Below, in pieces: positions 42,908 through 51,633 of a stretch of DNA of 64,000 nucleotides. The notes under the pieces are model-generated. The model had not been told where the DNA came from. It searched no databases and saw nothing but the letters and a program-made list of their open reading frames with translations. Where the stretch lies: the NCBI RefSeq assembly GCF_001270265.1, contig NZ_LGAP01000002.1, positions 124,001-188,000 on the forward strand. The letters run 5' to 3'. A program made the position numbers and the translations under genes. Origin of the DNA: Ensifer adhaerens. Its GTDB lineage: Bacteria; Pseudomonadota; Alphaproteobacteria; Rhizobiales; Rhizobiaceae. Each line of letters begins with the position of its first letter. Position 1 is the stretch's first letter.

Positions 42908-44530
42908 TTAACTGCGCAGGCCCGGCGCTTCCTGGCCGGTGCGGGCGACATATTCGGTATAGCCGCCGCCATATTGATGCACGCCGTCGGGCGTCAGCTC
43001 CAGCACGCGGTTGGACAGCGCCGCCAGGAAATGGCGGTCGTGCGAGACGAACAGCATCGTGCCCTCGTACTGCGCCAGCGCCTTGATCAGCATTTCCTTG
43101 GTGTCGAGATCGAGGTGGTTGGTGGGCTCGTCGAGCACCAGCAGGTTCGGCGGATCGAACAGCATCATTGCCATCACCAGCCGCGCCTTCTCACCGCCGG
43201 AAAGCACCCGGCAGCGCTTCTCGACGTCGTCGCCAGAAAAGCCGAAGCAGCCGGCGAGCGCCCTGAGCGGACCTTGGCCGGCCTGTGGGAACGCGTCTTC
43301 GAGCGACTGGAACACCGTGCGCTCGCCATCAAGCAGGTCCATGGCGTGCTGGGCGAAGTAGCCCATCTTAACGCTGGCGCCGAGCGCGACACTGCCCTCG
43401 TCCGGATCGGTCGAGCCCGTCACCAGTTTCAACAGCGTCGATTTGCCGGCTCCGTTGATGCCCATGATGCACCAGCGCTCGCGGCGGCGCACCATGAAAT
43501 CCAGACCCTCATAGATGCTGCGCTCGCCATATTTCTTGTGCACGTTCTTGAGGTTGACCACGTCTTCGCCCGACCGCGGCGCCGGCCGGAACTCGAACGA
43601 CACGGTCTGGCGGCGCTTGGGCGGCTCCACCCGGTCGATCTTTTCGAGCTTCTTGACCCGGCTCTGTACCTGGGCTGCGTGCGAGGCACGCGCCTTGAAG
43701 CGCTCGATGAACTTGATTTCCTTGGCGAGCATCGCCTGCTGGCGCTCGAACTGCGCCAACTGGTGCTTTTCGTTCTGCGCCCGCTGCTGCTCATAGAAGG
43801 CATAGTCGCCGGAATAGCTGTTGAGCGAGCCGCCGTCGATCTCGATCACCTTGGTGATGATCCGGTTCATGAACTCGCGATCGTGCGAGGTCATCAGCAG
43901 CGCGCCTTCGTAGCCTTTCAGGAATGCTTCAAGCCAGATCAGGCTTTCGAGATCCAGATGGTTGCTCGGTTCGTCGAGCAGCATCACGTCAGGCCGCATC
44001 AGCAGAATGCGAGCGAGCGCGACGCGCATCTTCCAGCCGCCCGAAAGCGCGCCGACATCACCGTCCATCATCTCCTGCGAGAAGCTCAAGCCCGCCAGCA
44101 CTTCCCGGGCGCGGCCTTCCAGCGCATAGCCGTCCAGTTCCTCGTAGCGCGCCTGCACCTCGCCGTAGCGCTCGATGATCGCGTCCATCTCATCGAGACG
44201 ATCAGGATCGACCATGGCCGCTTCAAGCTCGTGCAGTTCGGCGGCAACGGTGCTCACCGGGCCGGCACCGTTCATCACCTCGGCAACGGCGCTGCCGCCG
44301 GACATTTCACCGACATCCTGGTTGAAGTAACCGATCGTCACGCCCTTATCGACGGCGACCTGGCCTTCGTCCGGCATCTCTTCGCCGGTGATCATCCGGA
44401 AGAGCGATGTCTTGCCCGCACCGTTGGGGCCGACGAGACCGACCTTCTCGCCCTTGTTAAGAGCTGCGGATGCCTCGATGAAGAGTATCCGGTGGCTGAG
44501 CTGTTTGCTGATATTCTCGATACGAATCAT
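42908..44530 (-). CDS. ABC-F family ATP-binding protein
   Basis: A 540-residue protein with two ABC ATPase domains and no membrane domain. Domain 1 has GPNGAGKTS (about 36-44), LSGGWKMRVALARIL and LLDEPSNHLD; domain 2 has GINGAGKST, LSGGEKARLVMAMML and LVLDEPTNHLD. Between them is the charged linker KEIKFIERFKARASHAAQVQSRVKKLEK (P-site tRNA-interaction motif region). ABC-F proteins act on the ribosome as translation factors or protect against antibiotics. It is monocistronic. No ribosome site is obvious before the ATG. The exact subfamily (Uup, YbiT, EttA or YheS-like) is not assigned. Confidence 0.92.
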   Translation of the reverse strand: MIRIENISKQLSHRILFIEASAALNKGEKVGLVGPNGAGKTSLFRMITGEEMPDEGQVAVDKGVTIGYFNQDVGEMSGGSAVAEVMNGAGPVSTVAAELHELEAAMVDPDRLDEMDAIIERYGEVQARYEELDGYALEGRAREVLAGLSFSQEMMDGDVGALSGGWKMRVALARILLMRPDVMLLDEPSNHLDLESLIWLEAFLKGYEGALLMTSHDREFMNRIITKVIEIDGGSLNSYSGDYAFYEQQRAQNEKHQLAQFERQQAMLAKEIKFIERFKARASHAAQVQSRVKKLEKIDRVEPPKRRQTVSFEFRPAPRSGEDVVNLKNVHKKYGERSIYEGLDFMVRRRERWCIMGINGAGKSTLLKLVTGSTDPDEGSVALGASVKMGYFAQHAMDLLDGERTVFQSLEDAFPQAGQGPLRALAGCFGFSGDDVEKRCRVLSGGEKARLVMAMMLFDPPNLLVLDEPTNHLDLDTKEMLIKALAQYEGTMLFVSHDRHFLAALSNRVLELTPDGVHQYGGGYTEYVARTGQEAPGLRS

Positions 44531-44630
44531 ATTTTAGGGGCCCGAAACGTTGCGGCGCCCTTATGTCACGGGTAACGGCCGCGCCGCAAACGTTGATTCG
44601 CGGCGTCTGCCCCCTCAAAAACGCACGGGA

Positions 44631-44662
44631 AACGAGGCATCGCATCGCTTTGATGCCTCGTT
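44631..44662 (-). terminator. Terminator hairpin after the GH20 gene
   Basis: An 11-bp perfect stem (AACGAGGCATC / GATGCCTCGTT) with a 10-nt loop lies 12 bp after the GH20 stop in the minus direction. A short T-run (GTTTTT) follows about 8 nt later. Confidence 0.65.
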
Positions 44663-44674
44663 CAACAGCAAGGA

Positions 44675-46699
44675 TTATTGCTCGGAGTAGAAGCCGTAGA
44701 GAACCGGCATCAGCCCGACCAGCGCCTCGAAGCGTTTGAAATTCTTGCGCTCCGGGCGCGTCCAGCCGGTTTCGGCCAGCGCCGACAGCCGCGGGAACAC
44801 CAGACGGTCGAACACACCGCGATCGGTCATCGGCTCGGACCAGATGCAGCATTGCAATCCGCGCAGATGTTTCTTTTGGGCCTCGGTCCATCCCTCGATC
44901 GGGTCGAACAGGTAGAGTTTTTCCGGATCCGACCACCCGGCCCAGCTGCCGCCGGGCTCCGACCAGGCCGGGCTGTTGGCCATGTCGAGATAATAGACCT
45001 GCCCCGGGCAAACGACGATGTCGTAGCCTTCGCCGGCAAGCTCGGCATTGGCCTCGACCGTTCGCCAGCCGAACAGCAGCGATTTTTCCTTGTCGATGAC
45101 GTTGCCATGGGCGGCCTCCTGCCAGCCGCCGGTGACGCAGCCGCGACTTGCGAGGAAGCTCTGGACGCGGGCAAGGAACTCGGCCTGCAGCACGGCTGCG
45201 CCCGACCCGTCGATCTCGTCTGCCCCATGGGTATTGGTGACGACATTCAGCCGCTGGGCGTGGGTTGTCGCCATCTCGTCGCCGGCCACGGCACGCAAGC
45301 GTTCGAGCGCCTCGGGCGAACCCGACCAAGCGCCGAGCGGCACCTCGTCGGCACCCACATGGATAATCTTCGACGGGAAGAGTTCGATCAGTTCGTCCAA
45401 GACGACTTCAAGCACGCGATAGGTTTCTTCGCGGGCCGGGTTGAGGCAATTGTCCGGAAAACCCTGCACGGAATAATAGCTGCCGGCCTCATTTGGATCG
45501 CGCAGCTCGGGAATGGCCTGCAGCATCGCGAAGGAATGGCCGGGAACATCGATCTCCGGCATCACCTCGATACCCAAAGTCGCCGCCAATGCGACGATCT
45601 CGCGAACGGCAGCCTTGGTGTAGTAGCCGCCCGTCACCTGCGGGCCGGAGCCGAGCAGCGGCGGGATATTGCGGCCATGGCCGCGCCAGGCGCCGACATC
45701 GGTCAGCGCTGGATAGGCGTCGATCTCGATCCGCCAGGCCTCGTCGTCGGAGAGATGCCAATGGAAGCGATTGAGCTTGTTCCAGGCCATCAGCCGCAGG
45801 AACCGCGAGACTTCGGCGGTGCTGTAGAACTGGCGGGCAACGTCGAGATGCGTGCCGCGCCAGGCGAGCGCCGGCTCGTCCCTGATCTCGCCACCTGCCG
45901 GAAACAGGAACGTGCCGGGATGAAGCCTCGCGCCGCGCAGGATCTGTCCGAGCGTGATCAGGCCATAGAGAAGACCGGTGCGCGTGCCGCCGGTCACCGC
46001 GACGCCCGCTGGCGAGAAGCGGATGACATAGCCCTCCTCCGCGAGATCGCCCGAGAGCGAAAGCGTTGCCGGAAGGCCGCCTTCCGCCACCGGCCTGACA
46101 AGGCCTTCGACCGGAAACAGGCTGCCGGTCAGCTCGGCAAATGCCCGCGCTGCGGCCTCGGCTTCCGCCCCGTCCGGAAAAAGGTCGAGCCCGAGCGGCG
46201 GCGTCAGGCGGCCGGAGACGGACACCTCCTGCGGCCAGGGCACGACGGAGACGGCAACCGGTGCGACCTTCGGCACGGGATAGATGACCGCGCCTCGTTT
46301 CAGCTCGGCATTGTCGCCGTGGGCGCGCGACGGCACGACGGAGATCGGCGCCGTGCTGCCGTCGGCAAGAACGAGATAGGCGGAGTTGGCGCCGTCGGTC
46401 CAGTGCTGCGGCTCGAAGCTCATTCCATGCGCCTTTACGGTCCACACACTTCCCGGCTGAAGCACCAGGTCAGCCGGCGGCGCAAACTCGGAATGGTTGG
46501 AAAGCCGGCTCAACAATGTCCCGCCCTCGACGACAGCCGCGGGGTCGATGCGGGCGGGTCCCGAAACGCAGAGCCGAAAATCCTTAAGCGGACGATCGGA
46601 GGCGTTCGTCAGTGTCAGTGAATAAACCGCTTGGGTATCCGTCTTTGCCGGCGTCCAGAGTGTTTCCAGCCGAAATTCCGGTTTGGTGGCGATCGTCAT
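44675..46699 (-). CDS. Beta-N-acetylhexosaminidase (GH20)
   Basis: A 674-residue glycoside hydrolase. The N-terminal 200 residues are beta-rich. The GH20 catalytic barrel follows, with FHWHLSDDEAWRIEID, GYYTKAAVREIVALA, MPEIDVPGHSFAML and the catalytic Asp-Glu pair in IIHVGADEVP, plus a downstream Trp-rich region. It removes terminal GlcNAc/GalNAc from chito-oligosaccharides or glycans. No signal peptide is seen, so imported oligosaccharides would be cleaved in the cytoplasm. The start is the third of three consecutive ATGs, which has GGAG at the right spacing. It is 17 bp after a GNAT gene in the same operon; an oligopeptide-type ABC ATPase remnant lies upstream, suggesting a decayed chitobiose importer. 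Confidence 0.92.
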   Translation of the reverse strand: MTIATKPEFRLETLWTPAKTDTQAVYSLTLTNASDRPLKDFRLCVSGPARIDPAAVVEGGTLLSRLSNHSEFAPPADLVLQPGSVWTVKAHGMSFEPQHWTDGANSAYLVLADGSTAPISVVPSRAHGDNAELKRGAVIYPVPKVAPVAVSVVPWPQEVSVSGRLTPPLGLDLFPDGAEAEAAARAFAELTGSLFPVEGLVRPVAEGGLPATLSLSGDLAEEGYVIRFSPAGVAVTGGTRTGLLYGLITLGQILRGARLHPGTFLFPAGGEIRDEPALAWRGTHLDVARQFYSTAEVSRFLRLMAWNKLNRFHWHLSDDEAWRIEIDAYPALTDVGAWRGHGRNIPPLLGSGPQVTGGYYTKAAVREIVALAATLGIEVMPEIDVPGHSFAMLQAIPELRDPNEAGSYYSVQGFPDNCLNPAREETYRVLEVVLDELIELFPSKIIHVGADEVPLGAWSGSPEALERLRAVAGDEMATTHAQRLNVVTNTHGADEIDGSGAAVLQAEFLARVQSFLASRGCVTGGWQEAAHGNVIDKEKSLLFGWRTVEANAELAGEGYDIVVCPGQVYYLDMANSPAWSEPGGSWAGWSDPEKLYLFDPIEGWTEAQKKHLRGLQCCIWSEPMTDRGVFDRLVFPRLSALAETGWTRPERKNFKRFEALVGLMPVLYGFYSEQ

Positions 46700-46716
46700 C
46701 ATCATCTCCAGCAGGG

Positions 46717-47193
46717 TTAGTCGTCGATTTTCAGCATGCCGGCATAAATGCCCGGCGCGGAATTGGGGATCGGCATGGCGCCGACGGTCTTCTCGTAGAA
46801 CTCCGACGGACCGACGTCGCCGATGATGGCATAGGCGTAGCCCATCGTCTTCAAATCGAGCAAAGAGGCAAGCAGCAATGCGTGCCCTATGCCTTCGCCG
46901 CGTGCCGCTTCGTCGACGCCGGTCGGGCCGAAGAAGCCGCGCGCGATCGACTCGTGGCAGGCAAAGCCGATGAGCTGTCCATCGCGCGTGGCCAGAAGGC
47001 AGGTTGGCGGCTGGCGGGCGAACGCGACGGCGGTCTCGCCAGCCCAGCCAGAACCGAATTTTTGCTGCACCCACGCGGTCACCAATTCGAACTCGGGCGC
47101 CAGGGCGCGCCTGATCGTCACCCCGGCCGCCTCCATCCGCCGGTCGAGTTCGGGCTTTGAGCGAAGCAGAGATAGATTGACGAGATAATCCAT
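46717..47193 (-). CDS. GNAT-family N-acetyltransferase
   Basis: A 158-residue GNAT. The acetyl-CoA binding motif appears as GVDEAARGEGIGHALLLASL (R/QxxGxG/A near residue 108), followed by GYAYAIIGDVGPSEFYEKTVGA. It directly precedes the GH20 hexosaminidase with 17 bp between them, so the two are cotranscribed. In this context it may re-acetylate amino sugars; inference. AGG lies 9 nt before the start. The family is clear, the substrate unknown. Confidence 0.83.
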   Translation of the reverse strand: MDYLVNLSLLRSKPELDRRMEAAGVTIRRALAPEFELVTAWVQQKFGSGWAGETAVAFARQPPTCLLATRDGQLIGFACHESIARGFFGPTGVDEAARGEGIGHALLLASLLDLKTMGYAYAIIGDVGPSEFYEKTVGAMPIPNSAPGIYAGMLKIDD

Positions 47194-47271
47194 TGAGAAC
47201 CTGTGAGGTGCGAATTAGGCGGCGCCAAGTGTGCGCTGGCGTTGGCTCAGGTGAGACGATGGGTAAGACGT

Positions 47272-47517
47272 TCATTCTCCCACTCTCTTGCGGGAACCGG
47301 GAGCGGCAGAAGCGCCCCAGAGCTTGCGAGTCGTGTGCGAGCGGCTGCTCTGCTGGACATCCGCCGAGAAGCCGTGGAGGCTCTGAATGTTGACTACCTG
47401 CTTGAGGATCTCGCGCTGCACCACCATATCGAGCGCCGTCGTCGGCTCGACCATGAGGATCAGCTGCGGCCGGAGTGCGAGGCAAATGACGATGCACTGC
47501 CATTGACGACGGCACAA
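47272..47517 (-). pseudogene. Remnant of an oligopeptide/oligosaccharide ABC ATPase (OppD type)
   Basis: An 81-codon minus-strand frame holds LALRPQLILMVEPTTALDMVVQREILKQVVNIQ, which matches the Walker B/D-loop region of OppD/DppD ATPases (consensus D-E-P-T-T-A-L-D). The Walker B Asp is replaced by Val, and no Walker A, signature or C-terminal domain is in frame. It is a decayed fragment. Its position upstream of GNAT-GH20 suggests that a chitooligosaccharide importer once preceded these genes. The remaining intergenic DNA to 47781 holds a palindrome and no intact gene; a short open stretch at about 47685-47780 (minus) may be another degraded fragment. Confidence 0.65.
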
Positions 47518-47569
47518 CCGAGATCGGCAATTGCGACCATTCCCCCTCCAGGCTCAATGAACGCATTAA

Positions 47570-47590
47570 TAAGTCAAATAATTTGACTTA
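47570..47590. promoter_or_regulatory. 21-bp perfect palindrome, orphan operator candidate
   Basis: A 21-bp palindrome with a central A, core AAGTCAAAT-A-ATTTGACTT, lies upstream of the decayed ABC fragment in the minus direction. Its symmetry and length suit a GntR- or ROK-type operator. No cognate regulator gene is left in the window next to it. Confidence 0.5.
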
Positions 47591-47781
47591 ATGATATGTC
47601 CAGGATCGAAGGCGTGTCAATCTGCGTCTTTTCGCTACGACGAAGGATGGAGATGCAACCGAGGGGAGGCGCGCGCCCTTCAGCTTTCAACTGTCTCGTC
47701 GCGGAGATCTTCCGTTATCATCGCGAAGGCGTCTGCGGCCCGGCTTGTCGGAGCCGTGATGCGGGCCTGATGTCCAGACAA

Positions 47782-49137
47782 TCATGCAGGCATCAATCGA
47801 CCAAGCTCGACAAGGCTAGCCTCGACGATATCAAACATCTCGTCGATCTCGGCCGAGGTGATGATCATCGGAGGGCAAAAGGCGATCGAGTCACCGATAT
47901 TGCGGCAGATCAGGCCGTTCCTCTGCAGCATGGCACTCACCCTCGCCCCCGTTGTTCCGGCGGCAGCGCCGTCGGCCGGCTCGAGTTCGAGCGCGCCGAT
48001 GAGGCCGACACCGCGCGCTTCGACCGCACGCGGGTGACGTTCGAGCGCATTGAGCCGGCCAAGGAAATGCGGCGCAAGACGGCGAACGTTGCCGACCAGA
48101 TCCTTCTCTTCGATGATCTCAAGGTTTTCGAGCGACACGGCAGCGGCGACCGGATGTCCGCTGGCGGTGAACCCATGGCCAAGCGCTCCAATCCGGTCCG
48201 CCTCAGTGGCGATCGGCTCATAGACGTTGTCGTTGATCATGAGGGCTGCGATCGGCTGATAGGACGAGGACAGCTGCTTGGAGAGCGTCATGATATCCGG
48301 CCGCATACCGAAGGTCTGCGATCCGAACATGTTGCCGGTGCGCCCGAATCCGCAGATCACTTCGTCGGCTATCAGCAGGATGTCGTATTTGCGCAGCACA
48401 TCCTGGATCTCCGCCCAATAGCCCTCCGGCGGAACGATGACGCCGCCGGCGCCCATGACCGGCTCGCCGATGAAAGCGGCAATCGTCTCCGGTCCCTCCT
48501 CGAGGATGAGCGCCTCCAGCTCTTCGGCACAGCAGCGCGAAAACGCAAGCTCGTCCTGCCCCGGTTCCGCACCGGTGCGGTAGTGCGGGCAGGTCGTGTG
48601 CAGGATGTTGGCAAACGGCAGATCGAAGGAGCGATGGTTGTTGGGCAAGCCAGTCAGGCTGGCGCTCAGCGCCGTCACGCCGTGATAGCCCTTGATGCGC
48701 GAAATGATCTTTTTCTTCTCCGGCTTTCCGAGCGCATTGGAACGGTACCAGACAAGCTTGATTGCGGTGTCGTTCGCCTCGGATCCGGAGTTGGCGAAAT
48801 AGACCTTGGACATCGGCACCGGCGCCATGCTGACCAGCTTCTCCGCCAGGTCAACAACCGGTCCGTGCGATTTCTGCGAAAAGGTATGATAGTAGGGCAG
48901 CCTCTCCATCTGGCTGCGCGCCGCCTCGACCAGCCGTTTCTCGCCGAAGCCGACCGCCACGCTCCAAAGCCCCGCCATGCCCTCGATATAGCGCTTGCCG
49001 CTGTTGTCAAAGACATGGATGCCCTCGCCCCGGTCGATGATCAGCGGCCCCTCCCGCTCCAACCGCCGCGGGTTGGTGTAGGAATGGAGATGGTAGGCCA
49101 TGTCCCGCGCTTCGGTGGAATTCGGCTGTGCGGTCAT
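47782..49137 (-). CDS. Class III aminotransferase (omega-transaminase type)
   Basis: A 451-residue PLP enzyme. Family sequences are GMAGLWSVAVGFGEKRL, FANSGSEANDTAIKL, GYHGVTALSASLTGLP, IGEPVMGAGGVIVPPEGYW, LIADEVICGFGRTG and the PLP lysine in MTLSKQLSSSYQPIAA. This matches the aspartate aminotransferase-family proteins that use pyruvate as acceptor for amines such as beta-alanine, putrescine or taurine-like substrates. The start has GGGAGACGCCG. It lies 41 bp after a GNAT gene on the same strand, downstream of the hydantoinase genes, and could handle an amine released by that pathway; inference. Confidence 0.92.
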   Translation of the reverse strand: MTAQPNSTEARDMAYHLHSYTNPRRLEREGPLIIDRGEGIHVFDNSGKRYIEGMAGLWSVAVGFGEKRLVEAARSQMERLPYYHTFSQKSHGPVVDLAEKLVSMAPVPMSKVYFANSGSEANDTAIKLVWYRSNALGKPEKKKIISRIKGYHGVTALSASLTGLPNNHRSFDLPFANILHTTCPHYRTGAEPGQDELAFSRCCAEELEALILEEGPETIAAFIGEPVMGAGGVIVPPEGYWAEIQDVLRKYDILLIADEVICGFGRTGNMFGSQTFGMRPDIMTLSKQLSSSYQPIAALMINDNVYEPIATEADRIGALGHGFTASGHPVAAAVSLENLEIIEEKDLVGNVRRLAPHFLGRLNALERHPRAVEARGVGLIGALELEPADGAAAGTTGARVSAMLQRNGLICRNIGDSIAFCPPMIITSAEIDEMFDIVEASLVELGRLMPA

Positions 49138-49178
49138 CGGCGTCTCCCGTTCTGATGCGTGATCACTCTGTTGCGTGA

Positions 49179-49622
49179 TCACAAGGCAATATCATAGGTC
49201 AGCCAATCCGTTCTGGTGGCCAGCTGGTCGTAAAGGCCGCGAGCCCTGTAGTTGTTGTCGCGCGTGATCCAGCGGATGACGGACCAGCCGCGTTCGCGCC
49301 CGATGTCGGCAACAGCGCGGATCAGGGCCGGTGCTGCCCCGTTCCCGCGAGCCTCGGGCGCAACAAACAGATCGTCGAGAAAACCGCCGCGTGCCGCCAT
49401 CAGCGGCCTTATGTATTCCCGGAAATGGGTCAACCCGATCGGGCGGCCAGAGCTATCGAGCGCCAGTCGGCATTCGAGCTGGCCGTCGCGGATCCAGCCC
49501 CAGACCCGATCCCGCATCTCGTCGGTCTGCTCAACCCGGTAGAAGGCGGCAAATCCCGCATGAAGTTCGTTCCATGCGGATCTGTCGTCCTCGCCCGCGG
49601 CAACGATCGTAACACCTGCCAT
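49179..49622 (-). CDS. GNAT-family N-acetyltransferase
   Basis: A 147-residue GNAT with the acetyl-CoA loop APEARGNGAAPALIRAV near residue 90 and the C-terminal motif ITRDNNYRARGLYDQLATRT typical of the PA4866/RimI-like small-molecule branch. A G-run (GGGGGGACGTT) precedes the start. It sits between hyuB (55 bp upstream) and the aminotransferase and is probably cotranscribed with both. The acceptor is unknown; acetylation of an amine from the catabolic pathway is possible. Confidence 0.83.
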   Translation of the reverse strand: MAGVTIVAAGEDDRSAWNELHAGFAAFYRVEQTDEMRDRVWGWIRDGQLECRLALDSSGRPIGLTHFREYIRPLMAARGGFLDDLFVAPEARGNGAAPALIRAVADIGRERGWSVIRWITRDNNYRARGLYDQLATRTDWLTYDIAL

Positions 49623-49677
49623 AACGTCCCCCCGTGTTCGGGTGGGCGAGCCGCCCACCAACCAAGCGTTTGCGTCC

Positions 49678-51633
49678 TTACTGCCAGGCGTCCGCCGACC
49701 GTTTGCGATACATGTCGCGGAATTGGTCGGTTGAGACAGGCAGCAGGTCGCCCGTGTCCCAGTTGAGGATCACGGCATAGCGGCGCACGGCGTCGAGCGC
49801 ATTGATCTCTCCGGCCTTGAATTTCGCCGAGACCTCGGCGGGATCCTCGTCCAGCCAGCCCAGGCGGTCAGCCCGGATCTGTCGCCGCAGTTCCGCCGTC
49901 GCGGCGGTATCGATCTCGTAAGCGCAGATTTCCGGATCGACGGGCTCGATGACGACGCCATAGTCCTTCGCCGCTCGCTCGACCGAGACGTAATCGTCGA
50001 TCACATCGGCAAGGACGCGTTGCGGATCGCGCTCGAGCGGATCGCCAAAGCCGCCGCCGCCGGCTGTCGGGCGCGAGAAGATATCGCCAGCCTCGATTGC
50101 GACATCCGAAAAGGTGGCGCCGAGCCATTCCTTTTCTCCCGTCTTTTCCCGCGTCAGCGTCAATCCGTGCGGCATCGACGGCAACCCCCCTTCGATGCCC
50201 CAGACAATGGCGCGCTCGCGGTCGCAGATGTAGGAAATGACCGTGTTTTCGGCTTCGAGCATGCGGGAGGTCTTGAGCACGCCGGCGCCGCCACGCCATT
50301 TCCCAGGACCGGCCGAATCGGTCAGCACCTCGAATTCGGTTGTCAGGATCGGATTTGCCCGCTCCTGCCCCTCAACCGGCTGGGCCATCAGTCCCGTTCC
50401 GAAGCAGGCCGTCGTCACGTTGCAGCCATCCATGCCGTTGCGCCCGCCCCAACCGCCGGGCAGCCAGTCATAGAACATGAAGATCGGTTTCTCCGCTGCC
50501 CGCGCGTCGCGCCCACCGGTCAAAAGATATTCAAGATTGAAGGCGCAGGCGATGGCGCGCTCCGGGATGATCTTCGACCAGATCTCGTAGATCGCGTTCA
50601 TGATCTTCTCGAACGGCATGAGGAAGCCGGTGACGGCCACCGGCCACTTGGCATCGACGATCGAGCCTTCCGGCGCGATGATTTCGAACACCCGGTAGAA
50701 GCCGCTGTTGAGCGGCAGGTCGGGGAAGAATGTCTTCATGCCTGCCGCGACCGCCGAGAAGGTCGCGCCAAATGCCGAATTGTAGATCGAGCCAATGGTC
50801 GGGTGGCTGCCGGTGAAGTCGTAGATCGCCCGGTCGCCCTTGATCGTCAGTTTGACCTTGATCGGGATCATGCCCTCGTTACCGGCCGGGTCGCGGTCGA
50901 TGAAGTCCTGGGTTTCCCATTCGCCGTCGGGCAGCGCGGCAATGCGCTGGCGCATCGCGCGCTCGACATAATCCTGCACGGCGCCGAGCCCCTGCTTCAC
51001 CGTGCCCTCACCGTATTTGCCGACGAGCCGCAGGATCTCGCGCTCGCAGACCTGGGTCGCCTGCGCCTGGGCGTGAATGTCGCCGATGATCGAGGCCGGG
51101 TCGCGGGTGTTGGAGGCAATCAGATGGGCGACGTCCTTGCAGAAGCGCCCCTTGTCGAACAAGCGGATCGGCGTGATCCGCATACCCTCCCTGAACATCT
51201 CCTTGGCGGCGACATCGAAGGAGCCGGGTACGCTGCCGCCGAGATCCGACCAGTGTCCGTTCGACTGACTGAAGGCGATGATCTTTCCGTCGACGAAAAT
51301 CGGTCGGATGAGCCGGACGTCGTTGAAATGGGTGCCGCCGGCATAGGGGTCGTTGATCGCGTAGACGTCGCCCGGATGCATATCGCCGTCAAAGGCGCGG
51401 ATCACATCCTTGCAGGTGAAATGCAACGTGCCGACATGGACCGCGATGTCCTGGTTGCCCTGGGCTGCCGAATTGCCTTCGGCATCGTGAAGGGCGCTGG
51501 AGAAGTCTCTGTTATAGATGACGAAGGAATAGCAGGTTCTCAAAATCTGCTCGGCCATCTGATCGACGCTGGTGATGAAGGAGTTCTTCAGGACCTCGAA
51601 GGTCACCGGGTCAAGGTTTTGCTGTTCAGACAT
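49678..51633 (-). CDS. hyuB: Hydantoinase B / oxoprolinase subunit
   Basis: A 651-residue HyuB-type subunit. It begins DPVTFEVLKNSFITSVDQMAEQILRTCYS and holds family blocks DIAVHVGTLHFTC, HPGDVYAINDPYAGGTHFNDV, FSQSNGHWSDLGG and GGRNGMDGCN. With HyuA it forms the ATP-dependent enzyme that opens hydantoin, N-methylhydantoin or 5-oxoproline rings. Its start overlaps hyuA by 8 nt and has GAAGG upstream, so the two subunits are coupled. It belongs to a larger cluster for cyclic amides. Confidence 0.92.
   Translation of the reverse strand: MSEQQNLDPVTFEVLKNSFITSVDQMAEQILRTCYSFVIYNRDFSSALHDAEGNSAAQGNQDIAVHVGTLHFTCKDVIRAFDGDMHPGDVYAINDPYAGGTHFNDVRLIRPIFVDGKIIAFSQSNGHWSDLGGSVPGSFDVAAKEMFREGMRITPIRLFDKGRFCKDVAHLIASNTRDPASIIGDIHAQAQATQVCEREILRLVGKYGEGTVKQGLGAVQDYVERAMRQRIAALPDGEWETQDFIDRDPAGNEGMIPIKVKLTIKGDRAIYDFTGSHPTIGSIYNSAFGATFSAVAAGMKTFFPDLPLNSGFYRVFEIIAPEGSIVDAKWPVAVTGFLMPFEKIMNAIYEIWSKIIPERAIACAFNLEYLLTGGRDARAAEKPIFMFYDWLPGGWGGRNGMDGCNVTTACFGTGLMAQPVEGQERANPILTTEFEVLTDSAGPGKWRGGAGVLKTSRMLEAENTVISYICDRERAIVWGIEGGLPSMPHGLTLTREKTGEKEWLGATFSDVAIEAGDIFSRPTAGGGGFGDPLERDPQRVLADVIDDYVSVERAAKDYGVVIEPVDPEICAYEIDTAATAELRRQIRADRLGWLDEDPAEVSAKFKAGEINALDAVRRYAVILNWDTGDLLPVSTDQFRDMYRKRSADAWQ

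Noticed and set aside
46700-47566. In-frame upstream extension of the GH20 gene giving a 963-residue protein
   Set aside because: The extension is the out-of-frame shadow of the GNAT gene and is rich in Arg/His. The ATG at 46699 has a proper ribosome site.
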